This document shows positions 1-8,526 of a stretch of 42,722 bases of DNA, piece by piece. The stretch is from Anaerolineaceae bacterium UBA6133. Lineage in GTDB: Bacteria > Chloroflexota > Anaerolineae > Anaerolineales > Anaerolineaceae. Location: the NCBI GenBank assembly GCA_002435825.1, contig DIVL01000042.1, positions 1 to 42,722 of the forward strand. Reading direction: 5' to 3'. A program made the position numbers and the translations under genes. The notes below the pieces were generated by a model, which was not told the DNA's origin, made no database searches, and saw nothing but the letters and a program-made list of their open reading frames with translations. The first letter of the stretch is position 1; every line of letters begins with the position of its first letter.

Positions 1-223
1 GTTTGAGGGAGAGGTGGCTTTTGTAAGGGCAGATCCTTGGGTACCACCCTCTTGAGGGCCGTGTCTGTCCGGGTAACCACGGGGGGTTACCCCTACGTTT
101 GGAGGTTTGAGGGAGAGGTGGCTTTTGTAGGGGCAGACCCTTGGGTACCACCCTCTTGAGGACCGTGTCTGCCCGGGTAACCATACCATAGGAGACCTGA
201 CGGTCAAGTGTCACACTCAGAAA
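1..223. repeat. 104-bp intergenic tandem repeat, two copies
   Basis: The segment starting at 1 recurs at 105 with a few substitutions, giving a 104-bp period. Each copy has a GAGGG/GGTGG stretch, a GGTACCACCCTC stretch and ends near GGGTAACC. In the first copy GGGTAACC (71-78) pairs with GGTTACCC (85-92) across a 6-base loop. The second copy lacks the downstream arm. No coding potential is convincing. It lies 3' of the sensor kinase gene (stop at 224), so it could also act as a transcript end, but no T-tract is visible. Confidence 0.75.
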
Positions 224-1630
224 TCAGGCAACGTCCAGAGGAAGCTGGAAACTGATGGTTGTGCCGGTGTCAGGCGCGGATTCCGCCCAGATTTTGCCGC
301 CGTGCGCTTCCACGATCGCGCGCGCGATCGCCAGCCCCAGCCCGCTCTGATTACTGTCGGCGTGCCGGCTTTTATCCACGCGGTGAAAGCGCTCAAAAAT
401 CAACGGGAGCTCTTCCGCGGGGATGCCTTCGCCACTGTCCGCGACCGAGAACAACAACGCGTGATTTTTCGTTTCCTCTGAAACCTTTAGTGTAATTTCA
501 CCACCAGTCGGAGTGTGCCTGATGGCATTAGCAACCAGGTTCTCCAAAACCTGCATCAGGCGTCCTTCATCCCCAAAAAGCGCGGGCAATCCTTCAGCCG
601 CTTCAACTTTCAGACTGATCCCCTTCTGCTCAGCCTGCAAGCGAAAAACCTCGCTGACCTTGGTCAGCAAATGGGCTGGATTCACTGCCTCCCGGCTGAT
701 CAGCAGCTCGCCGCTGTCGGACTGCGACATGGTGCGCAAGTCGCTCACCAGGCGGTTGAGACGCGTTATTTCGAGCCCAAGCACATCCAAGCGTTCGGGC
801 GTCAATTCCAGGGCGCCATCTCTGGCAGCTTCCACATATCCCCCAATGACAGTCAACGGGGTGCGCAAGTCGTGCGCGACGTCAGCCGTCATTTGCTTGC
901 GCAGTCGTTCTGCATTTTCGATTTCCAGGCTCATGCGATTGAATGACTCACCAAGCTCGCCCAGTTCGTCGCTCGAACTTACTTCCACCAACTGTGTGCG
1001 CTTGCCTTCTGCCAGGTTGCGCGAAGCGGTTGTCAGCGCTTTTATCGGTCGGGTTAAGGTACCGGACACCAACAAGCTGAGCAGCGAAACCGCCAACACC
1101 GCCGCCGAGAGCGTCCAGAGCAGCCCTCGGTTGACCTGATCCAAAAAATTTTGCTCCAAACCGGAATAATTGAGCAAGCGAGAACTCAGCAAGGTGCCTA
1201 CCAAAACCCCATCATAAAGAACAGGCACACCAGAATCCAGCTGTTGCTGCGTCAGCCGACTGCCAGTTGGATAGAGCTCCTCCAATCCGATCAAAACGAC
1301 GCCGTCCGCGTCTGCCAAACCAAAGGTACGCGGTCCAGCTTGCACTCCCGGCTGAATCTGGTTGCCCCCCTGCCCCTGTCCGCGACCCGATCCACGCCCC
1401 GCCATCACACCAGGTGCTGAAGACAGAACCTGGTCCACGCCATTCCAGTTGCCATTTTGGGCGTAAAAATCCTCGACAAGGATGAGCTTGGCTTCTGCTT
1501 GCTGATCGAGCACATACCGCTCGAAATTTTCTGAAATCAATGAGCGAACGAAAAATGCCAGCGCCAGACCAGTTAGCAGGGAGACTGCAATAAATGCTAA
1601 CGCGAGTTTGAGGGTGATAGAGGTTTTCAA
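224..1630 (-). CDS. Two-component sensor histidine kinase
   Basis: Membrane sensor kinase that autophosphorylates on histidine and passes phosphate to the response regulator encoded just upstream. 468 residues: transmembrane segment near 8-29, an extracytoplasmic sensor region containing a Gly/Gln-rich stretch (about 78-100), second transmembrane segment near 170-190, HAMP linker (about 191-243), then HisKA with the H-box AHDLRTPL (His253). The ATPase domain has an N-box around Asn364/Asn368, DSGEGIP (398-404) and SGLGLA (429-434). The start is TTG at 1630; it overlaps the TGA of the response regulator gene (sequence TTGA), so the pair is translationally coupled. The sensor domain matches nothing I recognise and its signal is unknown. 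BaeS-like architecture. Confidence 0.93.
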   Translation of the reverse strand: MKTSITLKLALAFIAVSLLTGLALAFFVRSLISENFERYVLDQQAEAKLILVEDFYAQNGNWNGVDQVLSSAPGVMAGRGSGRGQGQGGNQIQPGVQAGPRTFGLADADGVVLIGLEELYPTGSRLTQQQLDSGVPVLYDGVLVGTLLSSRLLNYSGLEQNFLDQVNRGLLWTLSAAVLAVSLLSLLVSGTLTRPIKALTTASRNLAEGKRTQLVEVSSSDELGELGESFNRMSLEIENAERLRKQMTADVAHDLRTPLTVIGGYVEAARDGALELTPERLDVLGLEITRLNRLVSDLRTMSQSDSGELLISREAVNPAHLLTKVSEVFRLQAEQKGISLKVEAAEGLPALFGDEGRLMQVLENLVANAIRHTPTGGEITLKVSEETKNHALLFSVADSGEGIPAEELPLIFERFHRVDKSRHADSNQSGLGLAIARAIVEAHGGKIWAESAPDTGTTISFQLPLDVA

Positions 1631-2319
1631 GAACGCTCCTGGTTGTTCATGCGATAACCGACGCCAAAAACCGTTTCCAGGTAACGCGGCGCGGCTGGGT
1701 CAGGTTCGATCTTCAGACGCAAATTACGGATGTGCACATTCAGCGTGCTCTCCAACCCGGTGAAACCACTCTCATACAAGCGATCCACCAGCTCGGTGCG
1801 CGAGAAAACCCTGCCTGGAGTTGCCATCAATACCTCAAGCAGATCAAACTCAAGCGCGGTAAGATTGGCTTCTTTTTCGCCAACCTTAACACTATGCGCA
1901 GTCCTGTCCAGCACCAGGTCGCCCACCCGCAGGAGGCTCGCCGGTTCAACGGGCGTTTCCACCCGCCGCAACGCCGCTCTGACTCTAGCCAGCAGTTCAC
2001 GCATCCGAAAAGGCTTGATCACGTAATCGTCCGCGCCCAATTCCAAGCCAAGCACGGTGTCGGTTTCTTCTTCCTTGGCGCTCAGCACGATCACCGGCAC
2101 CTGGTTTTCCCGCCGGAAAGCGCTCAGAAACTGGTAGCCGTCCATTTTTGGCATCATGATATCCAGCAGCACCAGGTTTGGGCGCTCATGGCGCGCGACA
2201 AAAAGCGCTTCCTGCCCGTCATTTGCTGTAACCACGCGGTAGCCCTGGCTGGCAAGGTAATCCTTCAGCAAGGTGCGCACACTGGGCTGGTCATCCACAA
2301 CAAGGATTGTTTCTGTCAT
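1627..2319 (-). CDS. OmpR/PhoB-family response regulator
   Basis: DNA-binding response regulator, partner of the kinase at 224-1630. 230 residues. The receiver domain (1-118) has the acidic pair Asp9-Asp10, phospho-acceptor Asp53 in LLDIMMP, the conserved Ser/Thr position near 80 and Lys102 in VIKPF. The C-terminal winged helix (about 130-228) includes the typical ALEFDLLEVL and the RLKIEPD/GVGYR ending of OmpR proteins. The ATG start at 2319 is preceded by GAGGTGA. A TATAAT element lies only 9 bases upstream of the start. First gene of a two-gene operon; target genes are not evident from context. Confidence 0.95.
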   Translation of the reverse strand: MTETILVVDDQPSVRTLLKDYLASQGYRVVTANDGQEALFVARHERPNLVLLDIMMPKMDGYQFLSAFRRENQVPVIVLSAKEEETDTVLGLELGADDYVIKPFRMRELLARVRAALRRVETPVEPASLLRVGDLVLDRTAHSVKVGEKEANLTALEFDLLEVLMATPGRVFSRTELVDRLYESGFTGLESTLNVHIRNLRLKIEPDPAAPRYLETVFGVGYRMNNQERS

Positions 2320-2328
2320 TTCACCTCA

Positions 2329-2334
2329 ATTATA
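2329..2334 (-). promoter_or_regulatory. -10 element of the two-component operon
   Basis: A perfect TATAAT on the minus strand, nine bases before the ATG of the response regulator. An ATGACA 19 bases further upstream is the best -35 candidate, which is a long spacing. Transcription would begin at or very near the start codon, so the mRNA leader would be extremely short even though GAGGTGA is present in the DNA. Confidence 0.5.
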
Positions 2335-2475
2335 GGGTAGAAACATAACAAAGTGTCATTTAGATTTCATGTAGAAATGAGCCAAAAAAGCACGCCGCCT
2401 TTGATTTCTCATCGCAGCTAATATCCGTTACAATTGTCAAAAGACAGCACGTTTTCAACGTTCTGGAGGAAAACT

Positions 2476-4176
2476 ATGGACCCAATCACACTCATTCTAA
2501 TTGCGCTTGCAGCTATTATCCTGGTTATCGTCAGCATTGTGCTCTATCGCACCAATCATTTTACGATCCAACTACCTGAGGAACCTCTTATCCCGCTGGA
2601 GGAGATCGACGGCGAAGAAGTCGCCAGGCACATCGGTCTGGCAATTCAGATGAAAACCATCAGCCACGCGGATGCCGAAAAGGTGGATCCGCTGCCCTTC
2701 GAAGGCTTGCGCAACCTGCTCCAGGTTCTCTATCCCCAGGTGGAGGACCACCTGACCCGCGAAGTGATCAACGACGGCGCGCTGCTCTACACCTGGCAGG
2801 GTTCTGACGCAGACCTTGACCCGATCGCCCTCGCCGCCCACCAGGACGTGGTGCCGGCTAACGAAGCCCCCGATTCCGGCTGGACTCATCCCCCATTTGC
2901 CGGCGAGATAACCGATGGTTACGTATGGGGACGCGGCGCGCTGGACTGCAAGGGCGTGCTCATCAGCATCATGGAAGCAGTCAACAACCTGATCCGCGAG
3001 GGTTTTGAACCCCGCCGCACAGTTTACCTGCTCTTCGGACATGATGAAGAAGCCAGCGGCTCACGCGGCGCGGCTGAACTTGCCCGCACCCTTGAGGCTC
3101 GCGGCGTCAGACTGGCGCTCTTGCTTGACGAAGGCGGCTCGATCACCAAGGGTACGCTACCCGGGATTGAGTCCCCAATTGCCATGATTGGCGTGACCGA
3201 AAAAGGTCACCTCACGCTTAATCTCAAAGCCACCACTCAGCCGGGGCACGCCTCAACCCCGTCCTCTCAGACTGCCATTGGCGCGCTCAGCCTTGCGATT
3301 GCCACCCTTGAAAACAACCCCTTCCCACAGCATCTGGATATGGTTGAGTTCATGATGAGTTTTGTTGGCAACGAAATGCCCTTCATGGACCGGATGATGC
3401 TTGCCAACACCTGGCTTTTCAGCGGCGCTGTCAAGCGCAAGATGCATTCGAACCCGATCACCGACGCCAATACGCGCACCACTATCGCCCCCACTATGAT
3501 CCGCGCCGGAACTGCCGAAAACGTCCTGCCTGCCACAGCTGAAGGCTTGATCAACCTGCGCATCTACCCGGGTGAGACCGTTCGCGAGACTTACGAGCGT
3601 ATCTATGACCTGGTGGCAGATGAAACGCTTGAGGTGCTGCCCCAACACGGCGAGACCCTTGAAGGTGACCACACCTGGGAACCAACCGAGATTTCGAACA
3701 TCGATTCGCCCCAGTTCCGCCTGCTTTCCCGGCTGGCGCGTTCAGCTTACCCAGAAGCTCTGGTTGCCCCATTTATGATGAATGGCGCGACTGATTCGCG
3801 TTACTACACCAAACTCTCCCACTACATCTTCCGCTTCTCTCCCATGATTCTCAGCCACGAAGACCAGGAAACGGTGCATGGTGTCAATGAACGCTTATCT
3901 TTCGAGAATGCCGCTCGCATGGTGGGCTTCATGCAAGCCTTAATTCGCAGCGCCAGCGAGCTGGTTTATGAAGGCTCCATGGATCAGGACGACGATTTTT
4001 ACGAGGAAGAAGCAGTCGAGGAAATCGCGATTCGCCATTTGCAGGAACCCCTGCCGACCAAACCGCTGCGCAAGGTTGAGGTGGATGAAGACGACCTGCC
4101 CGACCTTGAGCCCCTGCCAGAGGATGATGAACCCCTGGCAGCCAAACCTCTCGTCCAGTCTGATCCGGAAGACTGA
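2476..4176 (+). CDS. Membrane-anchored M20-family metallopeptidase
   Basis: Zinc amino-/carboxypeptidase of family M20, closest in layout to the Gly-X carboxypeptidase (CPS1/PM20D1) group. The start is taken at ATG 2476, which has GGAGGA six bases upstream; a longer frame from TTG 2434 has no such site. 566 residues. A hydrophobic segment at about 4-25 predicts an N-terminal membrane anchor. Metal and catalytic residues: His122 and Asp124 in AAHQDVV, Asp157 in RGALDCKG, Glu191-Glu192 in GHDEEASG, and a late His in the C-terminal part. The last 55 or so residues are Asp/Glu/Pro-rich with no known domain, an addition to the usual family length. It is followed 30 bases later by the HAD gene. The substrate is unknown; a hydrolase of small peptides or N-acyl amino acids is likely. 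Confidence 0.9.
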   Translation: MDPITLILIALAAIILVIVSIVLYRTNHFTIQLPEEPLIPLEEIDGEEVARHIGLAIQMKTISHADAEKVDPLPFEGLRNLLQVLYPQVEDHLTREVINDGALLYTWQGSDADLDPIALAAHQDVVPANEAPDSGWTHPPFAGEITDGYVWGRGALDCKGVLISIMEAVNNLIREGFEPRRTVYLLFGHDEEASGSRGAAELARTLEARGVRLALLLDEGGSITKGTLPGIESPIAMIGVTEKGHLTLNLKATTQPGHASTPSSQTAIGALSLAIATLENNPFPQHLDMVEFMMSFVGNEMPFMDRMMLANTWLFSGAVKRKMHSNPITDANTRTTIAPTMIRAGTAENVLPATAEGLINLRIYPGETVRETYERIYDLVADETLEVLPQHGETLEGDHTWEPTEISNIDSPQFRLLSRLARSAYPEALVAPFMMNGATDSRYYTKLSHYIFRFSPMILSHEDQETVHGVNERLSFENAARMVGFMQALIRSASELVYEGSMDQDDDFYEEEAVEEIAIRHLQEPLPTKPLRKVEVDEDDLPDLEPLPEDDEPLAAKPLVQSDPED

Positions 4177-4206
4177 TCAGACATCTTTTAATGGATTAAA
4201 AGCGGC

Positions 4207-4914
4207 ATGACCACACAAAAACCTACTCTCCCGCTCGATCGGGCGCGCATTCGCGCGCTGTTATTTGACGTGGATGGCACGCTTTCCAACAGCGATGACC
4301 ACATGGTCAGCCGTTTTGCCAGCAAGCTCACGTTTCTCGACCGCCTGTTCAAGCCAGGCACTGCCCACCGGCTGGCGCGTTCTTTCGTGCATTTTTCCGA
4401 ATCTCCTGGCAACTGGCTGCTCCAGCTGGCTGACCGCCTGAACCTGGATCCGCTGCTGGCTTCCTTCCTGGACAATCGGGCAAATCAAAAAGAAGCCGAG
4501 CTCGAAAACTTCCCTGCCATCGCGGGCATTCTGCCCATGCTGGAAATTCTCAGCAAACGTTTTCCTCTCGCCATCGTGTCCGCCCGGAACGAATTTACCA
4601 CCCGCCACTTTCTGCGACTCAATCAGCTTGAAGAATACTTCCCGGTGGTTGTGACCTCCCAGACCTGTGCGCGTACCAAGCCTTTTGCCGATCCGCTCGT
4701 TTATGCCTCAGAACAACTTGGCGTTCCGATCGATAATTGCCTGATGATCGGCGATACCGTCACCGATATCCGCGCCGCAAAAGCTGCTGGGGCGCAATCG
4801 CTCTCGGTTTTATGCGGTTTTGGTCTTGAAAAAGAATTGCGTCGGGCTGGCACCCAGGAAATTCTCGCGAGCACCAGCGAATTGGCTGTCTACCTCACCT
4901 CAACCCCTCTATAA
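4207..4914 (+). CDS. HAD-family phosphatase (phosphoglycolate-phosphatase-like)
   Basis: Haloacid dehalogenase superfamily phosphohydrolase, 235 residues. Motif I is LFDVDGTLSNSD near residues 19-30, with the nucleophile Asp followed by the acid/base Asp. Motif II is the Ser in IVSARNE; motif III a Lys in ARTKPFADP; motif IV GDTVTDIRAAKAAG. An alpha-helical cap lies between motifs I and II (about 30-105). The layout matches Gph/PGPase subfamily IA proteins, but the cap does not decide the substrate. It follows the M20 peptidase by 30 bases on the same strand and is probably cotranscribed. It converges with the MFS gene, leaving only 16 bases between stops with no obvious terminator. Confidence 0.88.
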   Translation: MTTQKPTLPLDRARIRALLFDVDGTLSNSDDHMVSRFASKLTFLDRLFKPGTAHRLARSFVHFSESPGNWLLQLADRLNLDPLLASFLDNRANQKEAELENFPAIAGILPMLEILSKRFPLAIVSARNEFTTRHFLRLNQLEEYFPVVVTSQTCARTKPFADPLVYASEQLGVPIDNCLMIGDTVTDIRAAKAAGAQSLSVLCGFGLEKELRRAGTQEILASTSELAVYLTSTPL

Positions 4915-4930
4915 GGCGACGGCTTTTGAG

Positions 4931-6265
4931 CTAATTCTCAATAACTGTCGCTGGCACCAATTCTTCCATGTCCATTCTTGCTCCGCCTTCTTTTTGCAGG
5001 TCGAGGGTGTTGACGCGCTTATCCATCAGCCCGAGAAATCCAATGATCAGGCAGGCTGCTCCACCAACAATATAACTTACCTGTGTGCCAAAGTTATCCG
5101 CTATAGGTGCTGAGAGAAACAAGCCGATTGGCATCATCGCGAGCGTCAAGCTGGAAAGCAGCATGAACACCCGTCCTTGCACCTCGGGGGGTACCTTGGT
5201 CTGTAACAGTGGACCCAATGAGCCATTAGCAAAGGATGCCATCAGTCCTACCGTCCCCATTCCCACCAGCGACCAGGTGTAGTGGTCTGCCGGGATCAAG
5301 CCAAAGGCAAGCATGCCAGCCCCGATCCCGAGTATCCCCATCAGCACCGTCCACACTCTGCGCTTAAAGCCGCCCCAGACCCCCAGCAATAGTCCGCCCA
5401 CAATTCCCCCGACGCCCATCGCCACTTGCATCCACGCCAGTTCCTGGGCTCCCTTGCCAAAGAAGGTCGTGACATGCAGCGGTAGAAGGTTGGTCCCCGG
5501 TGCCAGGAACATATTCAGCACGCTTGCCATCAAGATCATCAGGAACAATCCTGGCCAGGTGACGATATACCGCACCGCATCGCGCACGTCTGCCATGAGC
5601 GATCGGGGCGTGACTTTGTCGGTTTTAGGTTTGGTTTTGGGTTGAGGCACTTTGACGAAAAAGATCAACATTGCGATGGCTATCGCAGCGGTTACGATGT
5701 CTACTGCTAGCACGCCCTGCATGGGCAGTATTGCCAACAACAAAGCTCCCAATGCGGGTGAGAAAACGTTGATCATCCCGTCAACAGCCTGGTTCACCCC
5801 TCCCAGTCGGCTGAGATGCTCTTTCGGCACCATCAGCGTGGTGGCGGCGGTGCGCGCCGGACCCTGGAAAACGCCGGCTGCGGAGCGCGTGAGCAGGATG
5901 GCGATGATGTGCCAGATTTGGATCGCACCGGTAGCAAAAAGCACTGCCAGCACGACCGTGGCCAGTGCCACAACAAAATCCGCTATGATCATCACCAGCT
6001 TGCGATCCCAGCGGTCCACCAATGCGCCCACAAAAGGACCAAGCAGGATGTGCGGAACCAATGCTGCCGTGGTGGCAGTGGCGAGCACCGTGGCAGAGCC
6101 GGTTTGCTTGGTCACATACCACACCAGGGCAAACTGCACCAAAGCGCTGCCTACCAGGGAGACGATCTGCCCGATCCCCATCGGCAAATAGTTGCGCAGC
6201 CATCCCTTGCCAGGAACTGGCTCGTTGGGCTTAGCTATATCGGCTTGCAGATCATTTTCAGTCAT
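4931..6265 (-). CDS. MFS transporter, MefA/EntS-like drug efflux type
   Basis: Major facilitator superfamily permease of 444 residues with about 12 predicted membrane helices. The cytoplasmic loop between helices 2 and 3 carries the family motif GALVDRWDRK (about 79-88). A charged, Lys/Pro-rich central loop (near 210-230) separates the two halves. The sequence type resembles proton-driven exporters of the macrolide-efflux/enterobactin-exporter group; the substrate cannot be read from sequence. It is transcribed divergently from the ArsR gene, with a good promoter (6294-6322) of its own. It may belong to the metalloid island or simply be its neighbour; no operator-like repeat is seen at its own promoter. 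Confidence 0.87.
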   Translation of the reverse strand: MTENDLQADIAKPNEPVPGKGWLRNYLPMGIGQIVSLVGSALVQFALVWYVTKQTGSATVLATATTAALVPHILLGPFVGALVDRWDRKLVMIIADFVVALATVVLAVLFATGAIQIWHIIAILLTRSAAGVFQGPARTAATTLMVPKEHLSRLGGVNQAVDGMINVFSPALGALLLAILPMQGVLAVDIVTAAIAIAMLIFFVKVPQPKTKPKTDKVTPRSLMADVRDAVRYIVTWPGLFLMILMASVLNMFLAPGTNLLPLHVTTFFGKGAQELAWMQVAMGVGGIVGGLLLGVWGGFKRRVWTVLMGILGIGAGMLAFGLIPADHYTWSLVGMGTVGLMASFANGSLGPLLQTKVPPEVQGRVFMLLSSLTLAMMPIGLFLSAPIADNFGTQVSYIVGGAACLIIGFLGLMDKRVNTLDLQKEGGARMDMEELVPATVIEN

Positions 6266-6293
6266 GGATAATCTTCCTGATTAATTTCATTGA

Positions 6294-6322
6294 ATAATAC
6301 ACCTTGAACCAATTGGAATCAA
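6294..6322 (-). promoter_or_regulatory. Sigma70-type promoter of the MFS gene
   Basis: On the minus strand, TTGATT (6322-6317) and TATTAT (6299-6294) are separated by exactly 17 bases, upstream of the MFS ATG at 6265. It points away from the ArsR promoter at 6382-6410, about 60 bases away, so the two genes have separate divergent promoters. Confidence 0.6.
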
Positions 6323-6380
6323 TGCATTTGGGAATATTAGATAAAGTAAATAATCATCGATTCACATGGGCTGATTTCTA

Positions 6381-6410
6381 CTTGACAGAAGTCAAGATCA
6401 GGCTGATAAT
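6381..6410 (+). promoter_or_regulatory. ArsR promoter with overlapping operator palindrome
   Basis: TTGACA (6382-6387) and GATAAT (6405-6410) are 17 bases apart, an excellent sigma70-type promoter. A perfect inverted repeat, CTTGAC-AGAA-GTCAAG (6381-6396), covers the -35 box. Binding of the downstream ArsR-family repressor here would block RNA polymerase, the usual autoregulation in this family. This promoter also rules out the longer reading of the ArsR gene from TTG 6304. Confidence 0.7.
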
Positions 6411-6438
6411 TCATGGAAACATATATGGTTTTTTGAAT

Positions 6439-6807
6439 ATGAATGCGATGACACCAACAATAATACACAAAGAAGATCAGACCACTAAGGTCCTCAAAGC
6501 CTTGTCCAGTTCTTCAAGACGAAGGATCCTGGCGCTCTTACGCGATGACGAACAGTGTGTTTGTCACATGGAAGCTTTTACTGGATTAAGACAGGCTTAC
6601 ATTTCTCAGCAATTAAAAGTGTTGAAGGACGCCGGCTTGATCATTGACGAGCGCGAAGGTTGGAATGTCTATTACCGGGCAATAAATTCAGAAATATTCC
6701 AGGTTTTGGATGACATCGCTCAATTGACAGGTGAGCCTGTGGAGCCTTTTCGCAAGCAAAAAATTACCTGTTCATGTCCGAAGTGTAACAAAGAATTGAA
6801 AAACTAA
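6439..6807 (+). CDS. arsR: ArsR/SmtB-family metalloid-responsive repressor
   Basis: Winged-helix repressor of about 122 residues that releases DNA on binding metalloid or thiol-reactive ligand. The core helix-turn-helix is AYISQQLKVLKDAGLI. Cys40 and Cys42 in DEQCVCHM sit where classical arsenite-sensing ArsR has its CVC pair in the alpha-3 region, and three more cysteines (111, 113, 116) are in the C-terminal TCSCPKC. The frame is open from TTG 6304, but the promoter at 6382-6410 lies inside that extension, so ATG 6439 is chosen (ATG 6448 also possible); neither has a clear Shine-Dalgarno. First gene of an operon with the thioredoxin-like protein, permease and thioredoxin-CcdA fusion. Confidence 0.88.
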   Translation: MNAMTPTIIHKEDQTTKVLKALSSSSRRRILALLRDDEQCVCHMEAFTGLRQAYISQQLKVLKDAGLIIDEREGWNVYYRAINSEIFQVLDDIAQLTGEPVEPFRKQKITCSCPKCNKELKN

Positions 6808-6822
6808 TTTAAGGAGCATCAA

Positions 6823-7062
6823 ATGATTGTCGTTAAAATACTGGGTTCTGGTTGTGCCAATTGCAAACGAGTTGAACAGATTGTGCGTCAGATAGTTGCA
6901 AAAGAAAACATGGAAGCAGAAATAATTAAAGTAACAGACTTCAATGAAATCACGAAATACCCGATTTTAGCCACACCAGGCCTGGTTATCAACGAAAAGG
7001 TCGCCTCTGCTGGCAGAATTCCAAGCCCCGCGGAAGTAATTGAGTGGTTGAAAGCTGCATAA
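6823..7062 (+). CDS. Small thioredoxin-family (redox-active disulfide) protein
   Basis: 79-residue thioredoxin-fold protein of the TM0996/MTH895 type, cytoplasmic, with the active-site motif GCANCK (Cys11, Cys14) right after the first beta strand and a cis-Pro region in ILATPGLVINE. These short proteins contain only the minimal fold. The ATG at 6823 has AAGGAG 7 bases upstream; the gene starts 15 bases after the arsR stop. In many genomes this family neighbours DUF318/ArsP-like permeases, as here, which suggests thiol delivery or reduction of the permease substrate. The direct partner is inferred from context only. Confidence 0.88.
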   Translation: MIVVKILGSGCANCKRVEQIVRQIVAKENMEAEIIKVTDFNEITKYPILATPGLVINEKVASAGRIPSPAEVIEWLKAA

Positions 7063-7070
7063 CTAATCGG

Positions 7071-7096
7071 GCAGCAAAAAAAGCTGCTTGATTTTT
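7071..7096 (+). terminator. Weak hairpin with T-rich tail (possible attenuator)
   Basis: GCAGC (7071-7075) pairs with GCTGC (7083-7087) around an A7 loop and is followed by TTGATTTTTC. It lies between the thioredoxin-like gene and the permease gene. The stem is only 5 bp, so at most partial termination is expected; it could lower expression of the downstream membrane proteins. Confidence 0.35.
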
Positions 7097-7133
7097 CAAC
7101 TAAATTCACAGTATTACATAAATCGAGGTGTAG

Positions 7134-8465
7134 ATGAGTTCGGTCCTCAGTTATATTGGCTTGCTACTTACTTCAGGTTTTGCCAGCCTGTTAGACTATC
7201 TTGCCGCGCATGTTCTTCTCTGCCTGGTGCCAGCTTTTATCATCGCTGGTTTTCTAAGTTCTATGATCCCAAAGGAAGCCATCACGCGCTATTTAGGACC
7301 TAAAGCATCCAAGTGGATCAGTTATCCAGCGTCGGCTTTGGGTGGCTTCATATTAGCGGTTTGTTCCTGCACCATCTTGCCGCTATTTGCTGGCATCTGG
7401 AAACGCGGCGCAGGGCTCGGCCCAGCCATCACTTTTCTCTTTGTTGGTCCCGCCATCAACATTCTGGCGATTACCTATACTGGCGCAGCCATCGGGTTCG
7501 ATATCGCCATTGCCCGTTTGGTGCTTTCGATCATTTTTGGCATTATCATCGGTCTGCTGATGGCTTGGATTTTCCGCAAAGAGGAAGCTCAACGTACCCA
7601 GGAAAATGCTGAAAATGGTCTTTTTGGTGGACAGGTAAAAGTCAACAAGGCTGTCTGGATCCTTTTTGTGCTGCTGATCGGAACCTTGATTGTTGGAACT
7701 TTGCAGGTAGATCTTTTTGTGAAGGTGTTTGCCAATATCGAACTCGGCTTGAACCCTTCGGGCTCGTTTTTGCAAGCACTTGGCAAAGTAAATCTGTCTC
7801 TGCAGGGATTGGTCCTCATAGTAATGTTGGTGATCATTGGTTTTACCTCGTGGAAAGGTTTCAATAACATTTTTGAGGGTTTCAATCGATGGACATACGC
7901 TTCAATTGCATTTATCTTCCTGACCGTGCTAATTGCTGCGGTTTCAATGCCAGTCGGCGCGACTGCCATCGGCATCAACGGTCGTTTGATTGGCGAAGCA
8001 ATTCTGTTGGCTCTGATCGCCTGGCTGGCAGCCAAATCTTTTACCAAAGAAGAGATTGCGAACTGGATTTGGGAGACCTGGAAGTTCGTTAAACAGATCT
8101 TCCCCTTGCTGATCGTGGGTGTTTTCGCGGCTGGCATCGTGCGCGTGATTATCCCGGAAACCTGGGTTCAAACGGTGGCAGGACGAAACACCATCTGGGC
8201 AAACATGGTAGGCGTGCTGTTTGGCGTCTTTATGTACTTCCCGACCCTGGTTGAGGTGCCCATTGCGCGCATGTTCCTGGATTTGGGCATGGCGCGCGGT
8301 CCACTTCTGGCATACTTGCTGGCGGATCCTGAGCTTTCCCTGCAGTCCATTTTGGTGCTTCGCGGCATCATGGGCAGCAAAAAGACCTACGTGTACGTCG
8401 GTTTGGTGGCTGTCTTAACTACCATTGCCGGCTATTTGTTTGGCTTGGTGTTGACACTGATCTAA
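7134..8465 (+). CDS. DUF318/UPF0718 (YraQ/ArsP-type) permease
   Basis: Integral membrane permease of 443 residues made of two related halves, about 10-12 helices. The first half carries VCSCTILPLF (Cys77, Cys79) followed by GPAITFLFVGPAIN; the second has the matching PTLVEVPIARMF and RGIMGSKKT. The CSC pair in a helix is a feature of the family that includes ArsP (trivalent methylarsenical efflux) and SO_0444-like metal permeases. Which substrate applies here is not decided by sequence. ATG at 7134 follows the thioredoxin-like gene by 71 bases; the thioredoxin-CcdA fusion follows 61 bases later. Export of thiol-reactive metalloid is the most likely role, given the ArsR gene in front. Confidence 0.87.
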   Translation: MSSVLSYIGLLLTSGFASLLDYLAAHVLLCLVPAFIIAGFLSSMIPKEAITRYLGPKASKWISYPASALGGFILAVCSCTILPLFAGIWKRGAGLGPAITFLFVGPAINILAITYTGAAIGFDIAIARLVLSIIFGIIIGLLMAWIFRKEEAQRTQENAENGLFGGQVKVNKAVWILFVLLIGTLIVGTLQVDLFVKVFANIELGLNPSGSFLQALGKVNLSLQGLVLIVMLVIIGFTSWKGFNNIFEGFNRWTYASIAFIFLTVLIAAVSMPVGATAIGINGRLIGEAILLALIAWLAAKSFTKEEIANWIWETWKFVKQIFPLLIVGVFAAGIVRVIIPETWVQTVAGRNTIWANMVGVLFGVFMYFPTLVEVPIARMFLDLGMARGPLLAYLLADPELSLQSILVLRGIMGSKKTYVYVGLVAVLTTIAGYLFGLVLTLI

Positions 8466-8526
8466 AATGTAGATCGATTAGTGATTACATAAATAACTCG
8501 TCGCGTTGAAGGAGTAGGGACTTGGT

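Noticed and set aside
2434..2475. Longer M20 peptidase from TTG 2434
   Set aside because: ATG 2476 has a good GGAGGA site and yields a membrane anchor right at the N-terminus.
6304..6438. 45-residue N-terminal extension of ArsR from TTG 6304
   Set aside because: The promoter and operator at 6381-6410 lie within it; ArsR proteins do not have such an extension.
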